From Streptococcus sp. 116-D4 (GTDB lineage Bacteria; Bacillota; Bacilli; Lactobacillales; Streptococcaceae), in the NCBI RefSeq assembly GCF_009731465.1, contig NZ_AP021887.1:1358001-1422000 (forward strand): DNA of 64,000 nucleotides, in the 5' to 3' direction. This document shows, piece by piece, positions 46,352 through 54,764 of the stretch. Position 1 is the stretch's first letter. Each line of letters opens with the position of its first letter. The position numbers and the translations under genes are program-made. The notes under the pieces were generated by a model, which searched no databases, was not told the origin of the DNA, and saw nothing but the letters and a program-made list of their open reading frames with translations.

Positions 46352-46380
46352 ATTATAGTCTTATTTCAATAGACTGTCAA
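46352..46380 (-). promoter_or_regulatory. Promoter of the GNAT gene at 45911-46321
   Basis: TTGACA, 17-base spacer, TATAAT on the minus strand: a consensus promoter. The spacer TCTATTGAAATAAGA resembles a RUP end. Confidence 0.82.
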
Positions 46381-46385
46381 ACTAG

Positions 46386-46419
46386 CAAAAACCCACCAAC
46401 TTGAGTTGATGAGTTTCAA
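46386..46419 (-). terminator. Terminator after the amino acid permease
   Basis: Minus-strand stem AAACTCATCAAC / GTTGGTGGGTTT with loop TCAA, followed by TTGC. Confidence 0.82.
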
Positions 46420-46421
46420 AT

Positions 46422-47783
46422 CTATTTTCTAAATTTCCACTGGCTGTAAATCCCGAAACCTATAATCCAGATAGCTGAACCGATTGCTCCTACAAATGTA
46501 GACTCTTGTAAAAAGAGGGTTACAAAGACAAAAGCAAAGAAGAGCATGGTTAGAGGATTTAGGAAACGATAGTGGAGCATGAGGTAGCCATCTGCCATAA
46601 AGTCTGGTGACTTGCGGTATTTAAGGTGAGCCACCATAATCAAGATATAAATGGCGATATAGACACCTGATGATGATGCCGTAATCAAGGCAAAGGCATC
46701 CGAAACACCTGGCAGGATATTGATAAAGGCTGCTAGGGCAATCAAGATTGTTGAAGCGATGATAGCATTTTGTGGCACGTTATGACGAGAAAGAGTATCT
46801 GCTTTAATAGCCTTTAGGAAGCGATTTGGTGAATCATGAGCAATCTGGTACAAATGACGTCCTGTTGAATAAAGGGTTGAGTTGAGAGCAGATGCTGCTG
46901 AGGTCAAAACGACGAAGTTAATCAAAGCTGCCGCCCACTTGATACCGGCCAATTCAAACACCGTAACAAAGGGAGAATCAGCTGAAGCAAGTTCACGCCA
47001 TGGGATAATGGACATAATGGCCAAGAGAGCTCCACCATAGAAAAAGACGATTCGAAGAGGAATTTCCTTAACAGCTTTTGGCAAAACTTGACGTGGATTT
47101 TTTGTTTCTGAAGTTGTTACCCCGATAAACTCAATCATGAGATAGGCAAAGAAGACCATCTGGAAGGCCATGACAAAGTTAACTCTACCATTTGGGAAGA
47201 GGGAGAAATTATCAGTAATATTGGCCAAACTTGCTACTCCATGGGGTGTCTTAAAGCCTGTCAAGACCATAAAGACTCCTGTGGCAATCATGGCTAAAAT
47301 GGCCACAATCTTGACCATCGCAAACCAAAATTCAACTTCTCCAAAGAGCTTAACCGCAATCAGATTGACCAAGGCTAGAATGGTCAAAAATCCAATCTCA
47401 ATCATCCAACTTGGCCAGCTAGGAAACCAGAACTGAACATAGTGAGAGATAGCAGTGATTTCCGCCATACCGATAAAGACAACGGATAGCCAGTAGGACC
47501 AAACCGAGAAATAACCCCAACCCTTACCCAAATGACGCGTGATAAAGTTGATAAAGGTATGTTGCTCAGGGTCTTGGTAGAGCATTTCCCCAACCGCACG
47601 CATCATGAGGAACATAAAAGCCCCAGTAATCATATAAATCAGTACAATGGAAGGACCTGTTAGGCTGATAGAGCGACCTGCTCCTAAAAAGAGTCCTGTT
47701 CCGATTGTCCCTGCAATGGCCATAACCTGTACATGACGATTGGTCAGACCACGCTCCATCTTATTTTTCTTCTTTGAACTCAT
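46422..47783 (-). CDS. Amino acid permease of the APC superfamily (AAT family)
   Basis: 453 residues with about twelve membrane helices. The N-terminal MERGLTNRHVQVMAIAGTIGTGLFLGAG is the substrate-site helix 1 signature of the AAT family, and ETKNPRQVLPKAVKEIP is the conserved cytoplasmic loop near residue 230. Homologues carry D-Ala, D-Ser, Gly, or aromatic and basic amino acids; the substrate here cannot be read from sequence. It is a single-gene unit with a BOX element just upstream of the ribosome-binding site TTGGAGACG. Confidence 0.87.
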   Translation of the reverse strand: MSSKKKNKMERGLTNRHVQVMAIAGTIGTGLFLGAGRSISLTGPSIVLIYMITGAFMFLMMRAVGEMLYQDPEQHTFINFITRHLGKGWGYFSVWSYWLSVVFIGMAEITAISHYVQFWFPSWPSWMIEIGFLTILALVNLIAVKLFGEVEFWFAMVKIVAILAMIATGVFMVLTGFKTPHGVASLANITDNFSLFPNGRVNFVMAFQMVFFAYLMIEFIGVTTSETKNPRQVLPKAVKEIPLRIVFFYGGALLAIMSIIPWRELASADSPFVTVFELAGIKWAAALINFVVLTSAASALNSTLYSTGRHLYQIAHDSPNRFLKAIKADTLSRHNVPQNAIIASTILIALAAFINILPGVSDAFALITASSSGVYIAIYILIMVAHLKYRKSPDFMADGYLMLHYRFLNPLTMLFFAFVFVTLFLQESTFVGAIGSAIWIIGFGIYSQWKFRK

Positions 47784-47807
47784 ATCGTCTCCAATTCAAT
47801 TTAATTT

Positions 47808-47912
47808 ATACTCAATGAAAATCAAAGAGCAAACTAGGAAGCTAGCCGCAGGCTGTACTTGAGTACGGCAAGGCTACGCTGACGTGGTTTGAATTTGATT
47901 TTCGAAGAGTAG
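47808..47912. repeat. BOX element (A-C type, no boxB)
   Basis: 105 bp from ATACTCAATGAAAATC to TTCGAAGAGTAG, containing ACGGCAAGGCTACGCTGACG of boxA and the boxC part, but no intervening boxB. It lies between greA and the permease. Confidence 0.9.
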
Positions 47913-47919
47913 CAAAATG

Positions 47920-47966
47920 GAAAAAGGAGTGAGTGAAGCGCATCGCCTCCCCACTCCTTTTTTCTG
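47920..47966 (-). terminator. Terminator after greA
   Basis: Minus-strand arms AAAAAAGGAGTG / TCACTCCTTTTT with a 20-base GC-rich loop and T run. Confidence 0.83.
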
Positions 47967-47969
47967 TTT

Positions 47970-48452
47970 TTAGGCTGTTTTTTCAACCTTCAAGATTTTT
48001 ACATCATAGCTACCAACAGGTGTTTCAATAGTTGCTGTGTCACCTGTTTTCTTGCCAATCAAGGCTTGTCCAATTGGGCTTTCATTTGAAACTTTACCTG
48101 CAAAGGCATCCGCACCAGCTGAACCTACGATAATATAAACTTCTTCTTCGTCCTCACCAATTTCTTGGATAGTGACTGTTTTCCCAATCGCTACTTCGTC
48201 CTGGGCAACTGAGTCGCTATTGACGATTTCAGCATAACGGATTTTTGTTTCCAAGCTAGAGATTTGTCCTTCGACAAAGGCTTGTTCATCCTTAGCTGCT
48301 TCGTATTCACTGTTTTCAGAAAGGTCTCCGTATGAACGGGCAATCTTAATGCGTTCTACCACTTCTGGTCGGCGGACCAATTTCAATTCTTCTAATTCTT
48401 TTTCAAGTTTTTCCTTTTCCTCAAGGGTCATAGGATATGTTTTTTCTGCCAT
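47970..48452 (-). CDS. greA: Transcript cleavage factor GreA
   Basis: 160 residues from ATG 48452 (MAEKTYPMT), the standard length; an upstream in-frame TTG at 48461 is less likely. It rescues backtracked RNA polymerase by stimulating transcript cleavage. The N-terminal coiled coil (about 10-75) carries the acidic tip [15 protein letters not shown] with the catalytic Asp/Glu, and the C-terminal FKBP-like domain has [14 protein letters not shown]. It lies downstream of mltG, from which a hairpin separates it. Confidence 0.96.
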   Translation of the reverse strand: MAEKTYPMTLEEKEKLEKELEELKLVRRPEVVERIKIARSYGDLSENSEYEAAKDEQAFVEGQISSLETKIRYAEIVNSDSVAQDEVAIGKTVTIQEIGEDEEEVYIIVGSAGADAFAGKVSNESPIGQALIGKKTGDTATIETPVGSYDVKILKVEKTA

Positions 48453-48487
48453 TTTTTTCAACTTTCTTCTAATGATATTCTCTAAAG

Positions 48488-48515
48488 AAAATTATGTGAA
48501 GCTTCACATAATTTT
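48488..48515. terminator. 28-bp perfect palindrome at the end of mltG
   Basis: AAAATTATGTGAAG and its exact complement form an uninterrupted palindrome overlapping the mltG TAA stop and ending in TTTT. It is probably an intrinsic terminator between mltG and greA, though the A/T-rich stem is weak. Confidence 0.6.
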
Positions 48516-50268
48516 AGTTTGTTTGGTTTAATTTGCTGTTGACATGTTCAGCTACATTACGATCATGTTCTTCCTGTGTCACTGCGTAATAGACTTTACC
48601 ATCTGTAACATTGGCTACAAAGTAGAGGTTCTCACTCTTAGTTTGATTGATACTTGCTTCAATCGCGTCCTGACTTGGACTATCTACTGGACCAGGCATC
48701 AAACCAGGTTTTGTATAAACATTGTATGGTGAATTAATCGATGTATCAATTCCAGCATCTTCTGCTAGGCTAATATTTTGGCCTAGCTTCCCTTGGGCAT
48801 ACAAGATTGCAATATTGCTTTGAAGTGGCATACCAAGGTTCAAACGATTATAGAAGACACCTGCAATCAACTTACGATCTTCAGTCTTAGCACCTTCTTT
48901 TTCAACAAGTGAAGCAATTGTTAGCAATTCATTGACTGTCAAGTTTTTAGACTTGATTGCACTATAGTGCGGAGTCAAGGTCTTATCCATGGCTGCCAAC
49001 ATCTCATCAATCAAGCTTTCAATAGTCGTGCTTTCCTTGATAGAGTAGGTCGCTGGGAAAAGATAACCTTCCAAACGGTAACGAACTCCACTTTCTTTCG
49101 TTGGCAAGCTTTCGAGTAGGTTTGGATATTTAGCAACTGCTTGACTGATAAAGTTGTCATCTTGAACTTTAGCCAAGAAAGCATCTGCAGTCAAAGGCTC
49201 TTTAAATTCCCCTTGTAATTGGCCTACAGCTTGGGCGATTTGATCAATAGTATATCCTTCTGGAATGGTCAAATCTGCAAGGGAAGGTTCTTGAGGTTCA
49301 GGAGTACCACCTTTTTGGAGTTCCTTTATGATATCCTCTGTACTCATGCTCTTTTGCAAATTGTAATATCCAGCCTTCAAATCTGAATAATTCTTATATC
49401 TCGCATAAAAAGCAAAAATCACTCCGTGTTTAATCACACCAGAATTTTCAAGTGCTGAGCCAATCTCTTGGACATTGGCTCCTTCTGGGATTTGAACGGT
49501 TACATATTCCTTAGAATTTGCATCAACTGGTAATAAAGATGACTGGACATACTGATAACCGAAGTAACCGCCTGCCGAAACCAAGGCTAGGAAAATCAGT
49601 AGAGAAATGAAGAAAGCCTTCAGATGTGATTTTTTCTTCTTGACTGGTTTAACTGTCTCACGGCGACTACGACGTGGAATTTCAGAAGTGGCTTCAAAAG
49701 CTTCCGTTTCCATAACTGGTTCTGGTTTTGTTACTTCTTTTTGAGGATCTTTTTTAGCTTCAGTCTTATAAGAGACAGGCACTCTTGTTGGAGTCGCATT
49801 CGATTCTATTTCGACTTTTTGTAGACGACTAGTCTCTGTTCCTGGAACAGGTATTGATGGACTTGCTTCAGCTGGTGAAGTTGGAACATCTTGACTAGGG
49901 TGGGTTGGGACAACAGGAGTTTTTCTTTGAAGCTCTTCTGATGGAGAAGCTGGAACATCTTGACTAGGGTGACTAGGAGTAATCGGAGCTTCTTCTCTTG
50001 ATTCAACTGCCGGTGATGCAGGCTCATCTTCACTAGGATGCTGTGGAACACGTGGAGCATTATCCATAATTTTTTCAACAGCTGATAGGGATGCATTCAT
50101 CACATCTTCATCAGAAATTTTTGTGTTAGGGACAGACAAAGTTGGTTTTTTTTCAGCAAGCTCAGCGGCCTCTTGGCGAATCCCTTCATAATGTTTTACT
50201 TTTTCTAAATCACGTAAAATCTGCTCTTTAAAGCTTAATTTTTCGTCTTCTCTTGACTTTTCACTCAA
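48514..50268 (-). CDS. mltG: Endolytic murein transglycosylase MltG (YceG-like)
   Basis: 584 residues starting at a TTG (50268) behind a strong GAGGAGG. A long cytoplasmic region rich in Pro, Ser and Glu with three imperfect repeats of PxxPSHPSQDVPASP type (about 75-130), a basic stretch KPVKKKKSH, one membrane helix (about 203-225), a LysM-like domain and the YceG catalytic domain with the putative catalytic Glu in TIASLVEKEGA and the SPYNTY-type NSPYNVYTK motif. It cuts nascent glycan strands at midcell and is tied to peripheral peptidoglycan synthesis in pneumococci. Confidence 0.93.
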   Translation of the reverse strand: MSEKSREDEKLSFKEQILRDLEKVKHYEGIRQEAAELAEKKPTLSVPNTKISDEDVMNASLSAVEKIMDNAPRVPQHPSEDEPASPAVESREEAPITPSHPSQDVPASPSEELQRKTPVVPTHPSQDVPTSPAEASPSIPVPGTETSRLQKVEIESNATPTRVPVSYKTEAKKDPQKEVTKPEPVMETEAFEATSEIPRRSRRETVKPVKKKKSHLKAFFISLLIFLALVSAGGYFGYQYVQSSLLPVDANSKEYVTVQIPEGANVQEIGSALENSGVIKHGVIFAFYARYKNYSDLKAGYYNLQKSMSTEDIIKELQKGGTPEPQEPSLADLTIPEGYTIDQIAQAVGQLQGEFKEPLTADAFLAKVQDDNFISQAVAKYPNLLESLPTKESGVRYRLEGYLFPATYSIKESTTIESLIDEMLAAMDKTLTPHYSAIKSKNLTVNELLTIASLVEKEGAKTEDRKLIAGVFYNRLNLGMPLQSNIAILYAQGKLGQNISLAEDAGIDTSINSPYNVYTKPGLMPGPVDSPSQDAIEASINQTKSENLYFVANVTDGKVYYAVTQEEHDRNVAEHVNSKLNQTN

Positions 50269-50427
50269 AAGTTTTTCCTCCTCGTTGACAATCCATAATA
50301 TTATATCTTAAAAACGAAAGAAAAGCAACCTAGCATGCTTTTCTAGCTTATTTTTTAGCTTCCGGTAACTTCTCAAAGTAACTTCCACTTGCCTAACCGA
50401 AGTGGAAATTAGTCTAAAACGGATTTT

Positions 50428-51691
50428 TATGGTGGAATTAAGTGTGAGACGTTTGAGTTAGAAATGAGGTCTACTATGACAAAACATAAACACCTTACCC
50501 TTTCAGACCGTAATGATATCCAATTAGGCTTAGAACGCGGTGAAACCTTCAAAGCTATTGGACAATCCATTCTAAAAGACCCAACTACTGTTTCCAAAGA
50601 AGTCAAACGAAACAGACAAGTCCGAGAGTCTACATGCGATAATCTTCCCTGCCCTCTACTCGACAAGGCTCCCTTTGTCTGTAATGGATGCCCTAAAAGA
50701 AGACAAAATTGTGGCTATAAGAAGATCTTCTACCTCGCTAAACAAGCTCAAAAACAGTACGAAAAAATTCTTGTAGAAGCTCGTGAAGGAACTCCTCTCA
50801 ATTCCAAGACCTTCTGGGAAATGGATAAAATCATTTCTGATGGGGTTAAAAAGGGACAACACATCTACCATATTCTGAAAACTCATAACCTTGATGTCAG
50901 CTCCTCAACTGTCTATCGACACATCCGGAAAGGATACCTATCTATCGCTCCGATTGACCTAACCAGAGCCGTTAAATTCAAAGAAAGACGGAAAAGTAAG
51001 CTACCTTCCATCCCTAAAGAAGCTAAAAAAGGTCGTTCCTATGAGGATTTCCAAAACTATTTAACCCTTAATCAACTAGACTCTTGGCTGGAAATGGACA
51101 CCGTTATGGGCCGAACCGGAGGAAAAGTCCTACTCACCTTCAATCTCTCTTTCTGTAACTTTATCTTCGCTAGACTTCTGGATAATAAAACTGCCCTTGA
51201 GGTTACCAAACACTTCTATGACATCAAAAACACTTTTCACCAAGCGGACAAAGATTTCTTCCAATTTTTCCCTGTCATTCTAACAGATAATGGTGGAGAG
51301 TTTGCCAGGGTTGATGATATCGAAATGGATGTGCGAGGAGAGAGTAAGCTTTTCTTTTGTGACCCTAATCGCTCTGACCAGAAAGGGAGAATTGAGAAAA
51401 ATCACACGCTGATTCGCGACATTCTACCTAAAGGAACTTCCTTTGACAATTTAACGCAAGAGGATATTAATCTCGTCTGTTCGCATGTCAACAGTGTCAA
51501 ACGTGCTGCTTTGAATGGAAAGTCAGCCTATGAGCTCTTTTCCTTTACTTACGGAGAAGAGATCCCTAAGCTTCTCGGCATTTCTAACATACCTGCAGAA
51601 GACGTCTGCCAGTCGTCTACATTACTCCAACATAAATTCTAAAAACTAACCTTTAACCCCATTCAAACGTCTCACACTAACTTCCACCATA
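50428..51691 (+). mobile_element. IS30-family insertion sequence
   Basis: About 1264 bp bounded by imperfect inverted repeats of about 28 bp (TATGGTGGAATTAAGTGTGAG on the left, the complement TCACACTAACTTCCACCATA on the right). It encodes one full-length IS30-type transposase. It lies between the mltG promoter side and a pair of acetyltransferase genes. Imperfect 25-bp direct repeats (50402-50426 and 51692-51716, 20 of 25 identical) directly bracket it. Confidence 0.88.
50476..51642 (+). CDS. IS30-family transposase
   Basis: 388 residues from ATG 50476 (MTKHKHLTLSDR), which has ATGAGG upstream; the frame opens 12 bp earlier. N-terminal helix-turn-helix (DRNDIQLGLERGETFKAIGQ), a cysteine pair region CDNLPCPLL...CNGCPKRRQNC, and a DDE catalytic domain: Asp in LEMDTVMG near 210, Asp in ILTDNGGEF near 277 and Glu in RIEKNHTLIRD near 311. 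No frameshift or stop is seen, so the protein may be active. Confidence 0.93.
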   Translation: MTKHKHLTLSDRNDIQLGLERGETFKAIGQSILKDPTTVSKEVKRNRQVRESTCDNLPCPLLDKAPFVCNGCPKRRQNCGYKKIFYLAKQAQKQYEKILVEAREGTPLNSKTFWEMDKIISDGVKKGQHIYHILKTHNLDVSSSTVYRHIRKGYLSIAPIDLTRAVKFKERRKSKLPSIPKEAKKGRSYEDFQNYLTLNQLDSWLEMDTVMGRTGGKVLLTFNLSFCNFIFARLLDNKTALEVTKHFYDIKNTFHQADKDFFQFFPVILTDNGGEFARVDDIEMDVRGESKLFFCDPNRSDQKGRIEKNHTLIRDILPKGTSFDNLTQEDINLVCSHVNSVKRAALNGKSAYELFSFTYGEEIPKLLGISNIPAEDVCQSSTLLQHKF

Positions 51692-51772
51692 GCGGAACTT
51701 ACCCTGAAACGGATTTCCACTGGTTTTTACAATTTTTTTCAGACTAACTTCCACTTGGATTAGCAGTGGAAC

Positions 51773-52282
51773 TTAGTTTGGGAATTTACCTTTTTTAGCT
51801 TCCCAGACCATATCATACCATGTTTCCCCTGCAAAGGTTGACTGGGACTGGCCTTCATTGACAAATCCATGCTTTCCGTAGTAGGCAATGAGATAGTCAT
51901 GACAGGTTAGGTTAATACCTTCTCTTTCGTGTTTAAGAGCCAGTTCTTTCAAGGCTGTTAGTAATTTCTGACCAAGGCCAAGGCCCTGTGCTTCTTTGGC
52001 AATTGAAAGACAGGTCACAGAGATATAACCACCAGGCTCATGGCTATTGTCTTTTATCTCCTCTGTAAAAGACTGGTCCTGCAGATGGCGGTGTGGTCCA
52101 ACTGGCCCTTCGATGTAACCTATGATGCTGCCTTCTTTTTCTGCAACCAGAAACGAGGTCTGAATTTCTCGCAAATGCGCCTCAAAAACAGAGCGAGGAA
52201 TAGCTTCTTCAGCAGAAAAATTTTCTAGTTCGATCTCAAGAATACGATCTAAATCTTCTAATCTTGCTTTTCTGATTTTCAT
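51773..52282 (-). CDS. GNAT N-acetyltransferase
   Basis: 169 residues. GNAT fold with acetyl-CoA motif LSIAKEAQGLGLGQKLLTALKE (about 95-116) and the ending GFVNEGQSQSTFAGETWYDMVW, which resembles spermidine/diamine or arylalkylamine acetyltransferase relatives. The start ATG overlaps the stop of a second GNAT gene by four bases. Substrate unknown. Confidence 0.84.
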   Translation of the reverse strand: MKIRKARLEDLDRILEIELENFSAEEAIPRSVFEAHLREIQTSFLVAEKEGSIIGYIEGPVGPHRHLQDQSFTEEIKDNSHEPGGYISVTCLSIAKEAQGLGLGQKLLTALKELALKHEREGINLTCHDYLIAYYGKHGFVNEGQSQSTFAGETWYDMVWEAKKGKFPN

Positions 52283-52746
52283 TGTGCCTCCAGATAAAAG
52301 GGATTAAACCAAATCATGCTAAACCCTTGACTAGCTTCATAAAGCGAAGTTACTTCTTCTTCATCAACAAAACCGTTCATTTCAAAGTAAGAAAGCAGCT
52401 CATCAGGACTCTTCAAACGAATAGCTTTGTAATCCTGCTCAACCGCCACCTCTTTCAAAGCTGCAAGAAGAAGCGTTCCCAAGCCCTGTCTCTGATGGTC
52501 AGCCTCGATGACCAAAGAATGCACTTCTAGACATTGCGGATTGTGGGGCTGTGGGCCTCCTAAAACATAGCCCAAAAGCTGCTTTTCATCCCTAGCTAGA
52601 AGAAAGGTATCCGCATACTTACGGATACTTTCTTCTAAAATATGGGAAGGTTGCTGCTTTTCAGCTGGAAAAGATGAAGCCTGAAGTACCTCTATCTCAG
52701 CCAAATCAGACTTACATGCCTGAATGATCTTAATTGGAATTTCCAT
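52279..52746 (-). CDS. GNAT N-acetyltransferase
   Basis: 155 residues, a second GNAT domain protein similar in layout to its downstream neighbour: LVIEADHQRQGLGTLLLAALKEV (about 77-98) and GFVDEEEVTSLYEASQGFSMIW at the end. The pair arose probably by duplication and is translated in tandem (ATGA overlap). It starts 9 bp after murC, so all three are one transcript. Substrate unknown. Confidence 0.84.
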   Translation of the reverse strand: MEIPIKIIQACKSDLAEIEVLQASSFPAEKQQPSHILEESIRKYADTFLLARDEKQLLGYVLGGPQPHNPQCLEVHSLVIEADHQRQGLGTLLLAALKEVAVEQDYKAIRLKSPDELLSYFEMNGFVDEEEVTSLYEASQGFSMIWFNPFYLEAQ

Positions 52747-52755
52747 GGGGATAGC

Positions 52756-54090
52756 TTATTGAACATTACTTGTCAGGTTAGACAAGAGACGCTCGAATGA
52801 GTATTCATAGGTTTGGATGTCTCCGGCTCCCATAAAGACATAGACAGCATTATCATGGTCTAGAAGTGGGGAAACATTTTCAACAGTGATAACTTGGTGT
52901 TTCTTATTGATTTTATTGGCTAGGTCTTCTACCTTAACATCACCATGGTCTACTTCACGAGCAGATCCATAAATTTGCGCTAGATAAACAGCATCCGCTT
53001 GGTTCAAAGCGTGGGCAAATTCGTCCAACAAAGCAATGGTTCTAGTAAAGGTATGAGGTTGGAAGACTGCTACGATTTCCTTGCTTGGGTATTTCTGACG
53101 AGCCGCATCCAAGGTTGCAATGATTTCTGTTGGATGGTGGGCAAAGTCATCGATAATCACCGTGTCATTGACAATTTTCTCAGTGAAACGACGCTTAACT
53201 CCGGCAAATGTTTTCAAGTGTTCACGCACCAAGTTCAAATCAAATCCTGCTGTGTAAAGAAGACCAATAACGGCTGTCGCATTCATGATATTGTGACGAC
53301 CAAAGGTTGGAATGTGGAATTGACCCAATTCTTGACCACGGAAATGAACTGTGAAGGTTGAACCAGTTGTTGAACGAAGAAGATCGCTAGCTACAAAGTC
53401 ATTGCCTTCTGCTTCAAAACCATAATAATAAATCGGTGCATCAGACGTAATCTTACGCAATTCAGCATCTTCACCGTAAATAAACAAACCTTTAGTAATT
53501 TGTTTAGCATAGTCGTTAAAGGCATTGAAAACATCCTCTAGACTTGTGAAATAGTCTGGATGGTCAAAGTCAATGTTGGTAATAATAGAGTATTCTGGGT
53601 GATAAGGCATGAAGTGACGCTCATATTCGTCAGATTCAAAGACAAAATATTTGGCATTGGCTGAACCACGACCTGTCCCATCTCCAATCAAGAAGCTAGT
53701 ATCTGTAATGTGAGACAAGACATGAGACAACATACCTGTAGTGGAAGTTTTTCCATGCGCTCCAGCTACTCCCATGCTGACAAAGTCACGCATAAAGCTA
53801 CCTAGGAATTCATGATAACGTTTGTAGCTGATGCCATTTTGGTCCGCATAGGCAATTTCAACATTGTTATCTGGACGAAAGGCATTCCCAGCGATAATTT
53901 CCATATCAGGGTCCAGATTCTTTTCATCAAAAGGAAGAATGGTAATTCCTGCCTGCTCTAGGCCACGTTGAGTAAAGTAGTACTTTTCAACATCTGAACC
54001 CTGTACCTTATGCCCCATTTGGTGCAACATCAAGGCCAAGGCACTCATCCCTGATCCCTTAATTCCGATAAAATGATATGTCTTTGACAT
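52756..54090 (-). CDS. murC: UDP-N-acetylmuramate:L-alanine ligase MurC
   Basis: 444 residues of the Mur ligase family, adding the first L-Ala of the peptidoglycan stem. [12 protein letters not shown] opens the Rossmann domain, the ATP loop [12 protein letters not shown] is near residues 111-122, and DFAHHPTEI is the conserved late motif. Downstream of snf and a small basic protein gene, and followed by two acetyltransferase genes. Confidence 0.97.
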   Translation of the reverse strand: MSKTYHFIGIKGSGMSALALMLHQMGHKVQGSDVEKYYFTQRGLEQAGITILPFDEKNLDPDMEIIAGNAFRPDNNVEIAYADQNGISYKRYHEFLGSFMRDFVSMGVAGAHGKTSTTGMLSHVLSHITDTSFLIGDGTGRGSANAKYFVFESDEYERHFMPYHPEYSIITNIDFDHPDYFTSLEDVFNAFNDYAKQITKGLFIYGEDAELRKITSDAPIYYYGFEAEGNDFVASDLLRSTTGSTFTVHFRGQELGQFHIPTFGRHNIMNATAVIGLLYTAGFDLNLVREHLKTFAGVKRRFTEKIVNDTVIIDDFAHHPTEIIATLDAARQKYPSKEIVAVFQPHTFTRTIALLDEFAHALNQADAVYLAQIYGSAREVDHGDVKVEDLANKINKKHQVITVENVSPLLDHDNAVYVFMGAGDIQTYEYSFERLLSNLTSNVQ

Positions 54091-54099
54091 GTTCCCTCC

Positions 54100-54717
54100 C
54101 TATTCCGTAATTCTTGTCAGATTCAACTCTTGGGCAACCTGACGTTCTTGTTCTTTTTGCTTATTCTTTTTATTGTAGATTTGGCTCTTCCGCAGAAAAT
54201 CATAGTTGTTTTTCTTTGGGTTTGAAGTTGCTTTTGACTCTGCTTGAGTCGAAATATTGCCAACCTCTTCCGCCAAGATGTAATGAGACTGGGTCAATTT
54301 TTGACTATATTTGACAAATTCACCAGGATTTTCCTTTTGGAAAGGCGCGGTAGGTTGATTGCCCTGTCTAACTAGACTTGGCTGAGAATGGCGTTTTGTA
54401 GGAGTAATATCCTTAGTCAGATAACTTGCTGATCGCTTCTTTTTTAAGTCGGCACGCGCTTCTTCACGCGCCACCTCCGCATAGCTCTTTCCTTCTTTCT
54501 TAGCACCTAAACGACCCTTCTTAGGTTTCTCTACTGGCTTTTCAATCGGTTTGACCGGCTCTTCTTCAGTAATAGGGGCCCACTCCAGATAATTCTTATC
54601 ACGGTATTCTCCCTTGATATTACTGATAAAGTCAGATTCATCATAGAGGTCCATAACCGGCATCTCAGTCAGCATGACCTCATCATCTGACACCAATGGA
54701 AATCGTTCTTCTCTCAT
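54100..54717 (-). CDS. Basic, probably disordered protein of unknown function
   Basis: 205 residues with no recognisable domain. The first 50 residues are acidic (DDEVMLTEMPVMDLYDESDF), then Pro/Lys-rich (KPIEKPVEKPKKGRLGAKKEG), and the remainder is rich in Lys, Arg, Gln and Asn with a helical tail (KKNKQKEQERQVAQELN). There is no membrane segment or signal. It lies 9 bp before murC and 47 bp after snf, so it is co-expressed with murC. The acidic head and basic body suggest a cytoplasmic scaffold or nucleic-acid-binding protein; this is inference. Confidence 0.8.
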   Translation of the reverse strand: MREERFPLVSDDEVMLTEMPVMDLYDESDFISNIKGEYRDKNYLEWAPITEEEPVKPIEKPVEKPKKGRLGAKKEGKSYAEVAREEARADLKKKRSASYLTKDITPTKRHSQPSLVRQGNQPTAPFQKENPGEFVKYSQKLTQSHYILAEEVGNISTQAESKATSNPKKNNYDFLRKSQIYNKKNKQKEQERQVAQELNLTRITE

Positions 54718-54764
54718 TTTCTATTTCCTTTCAACACTTCATTATAGCGTATTGTCTTGATTTT

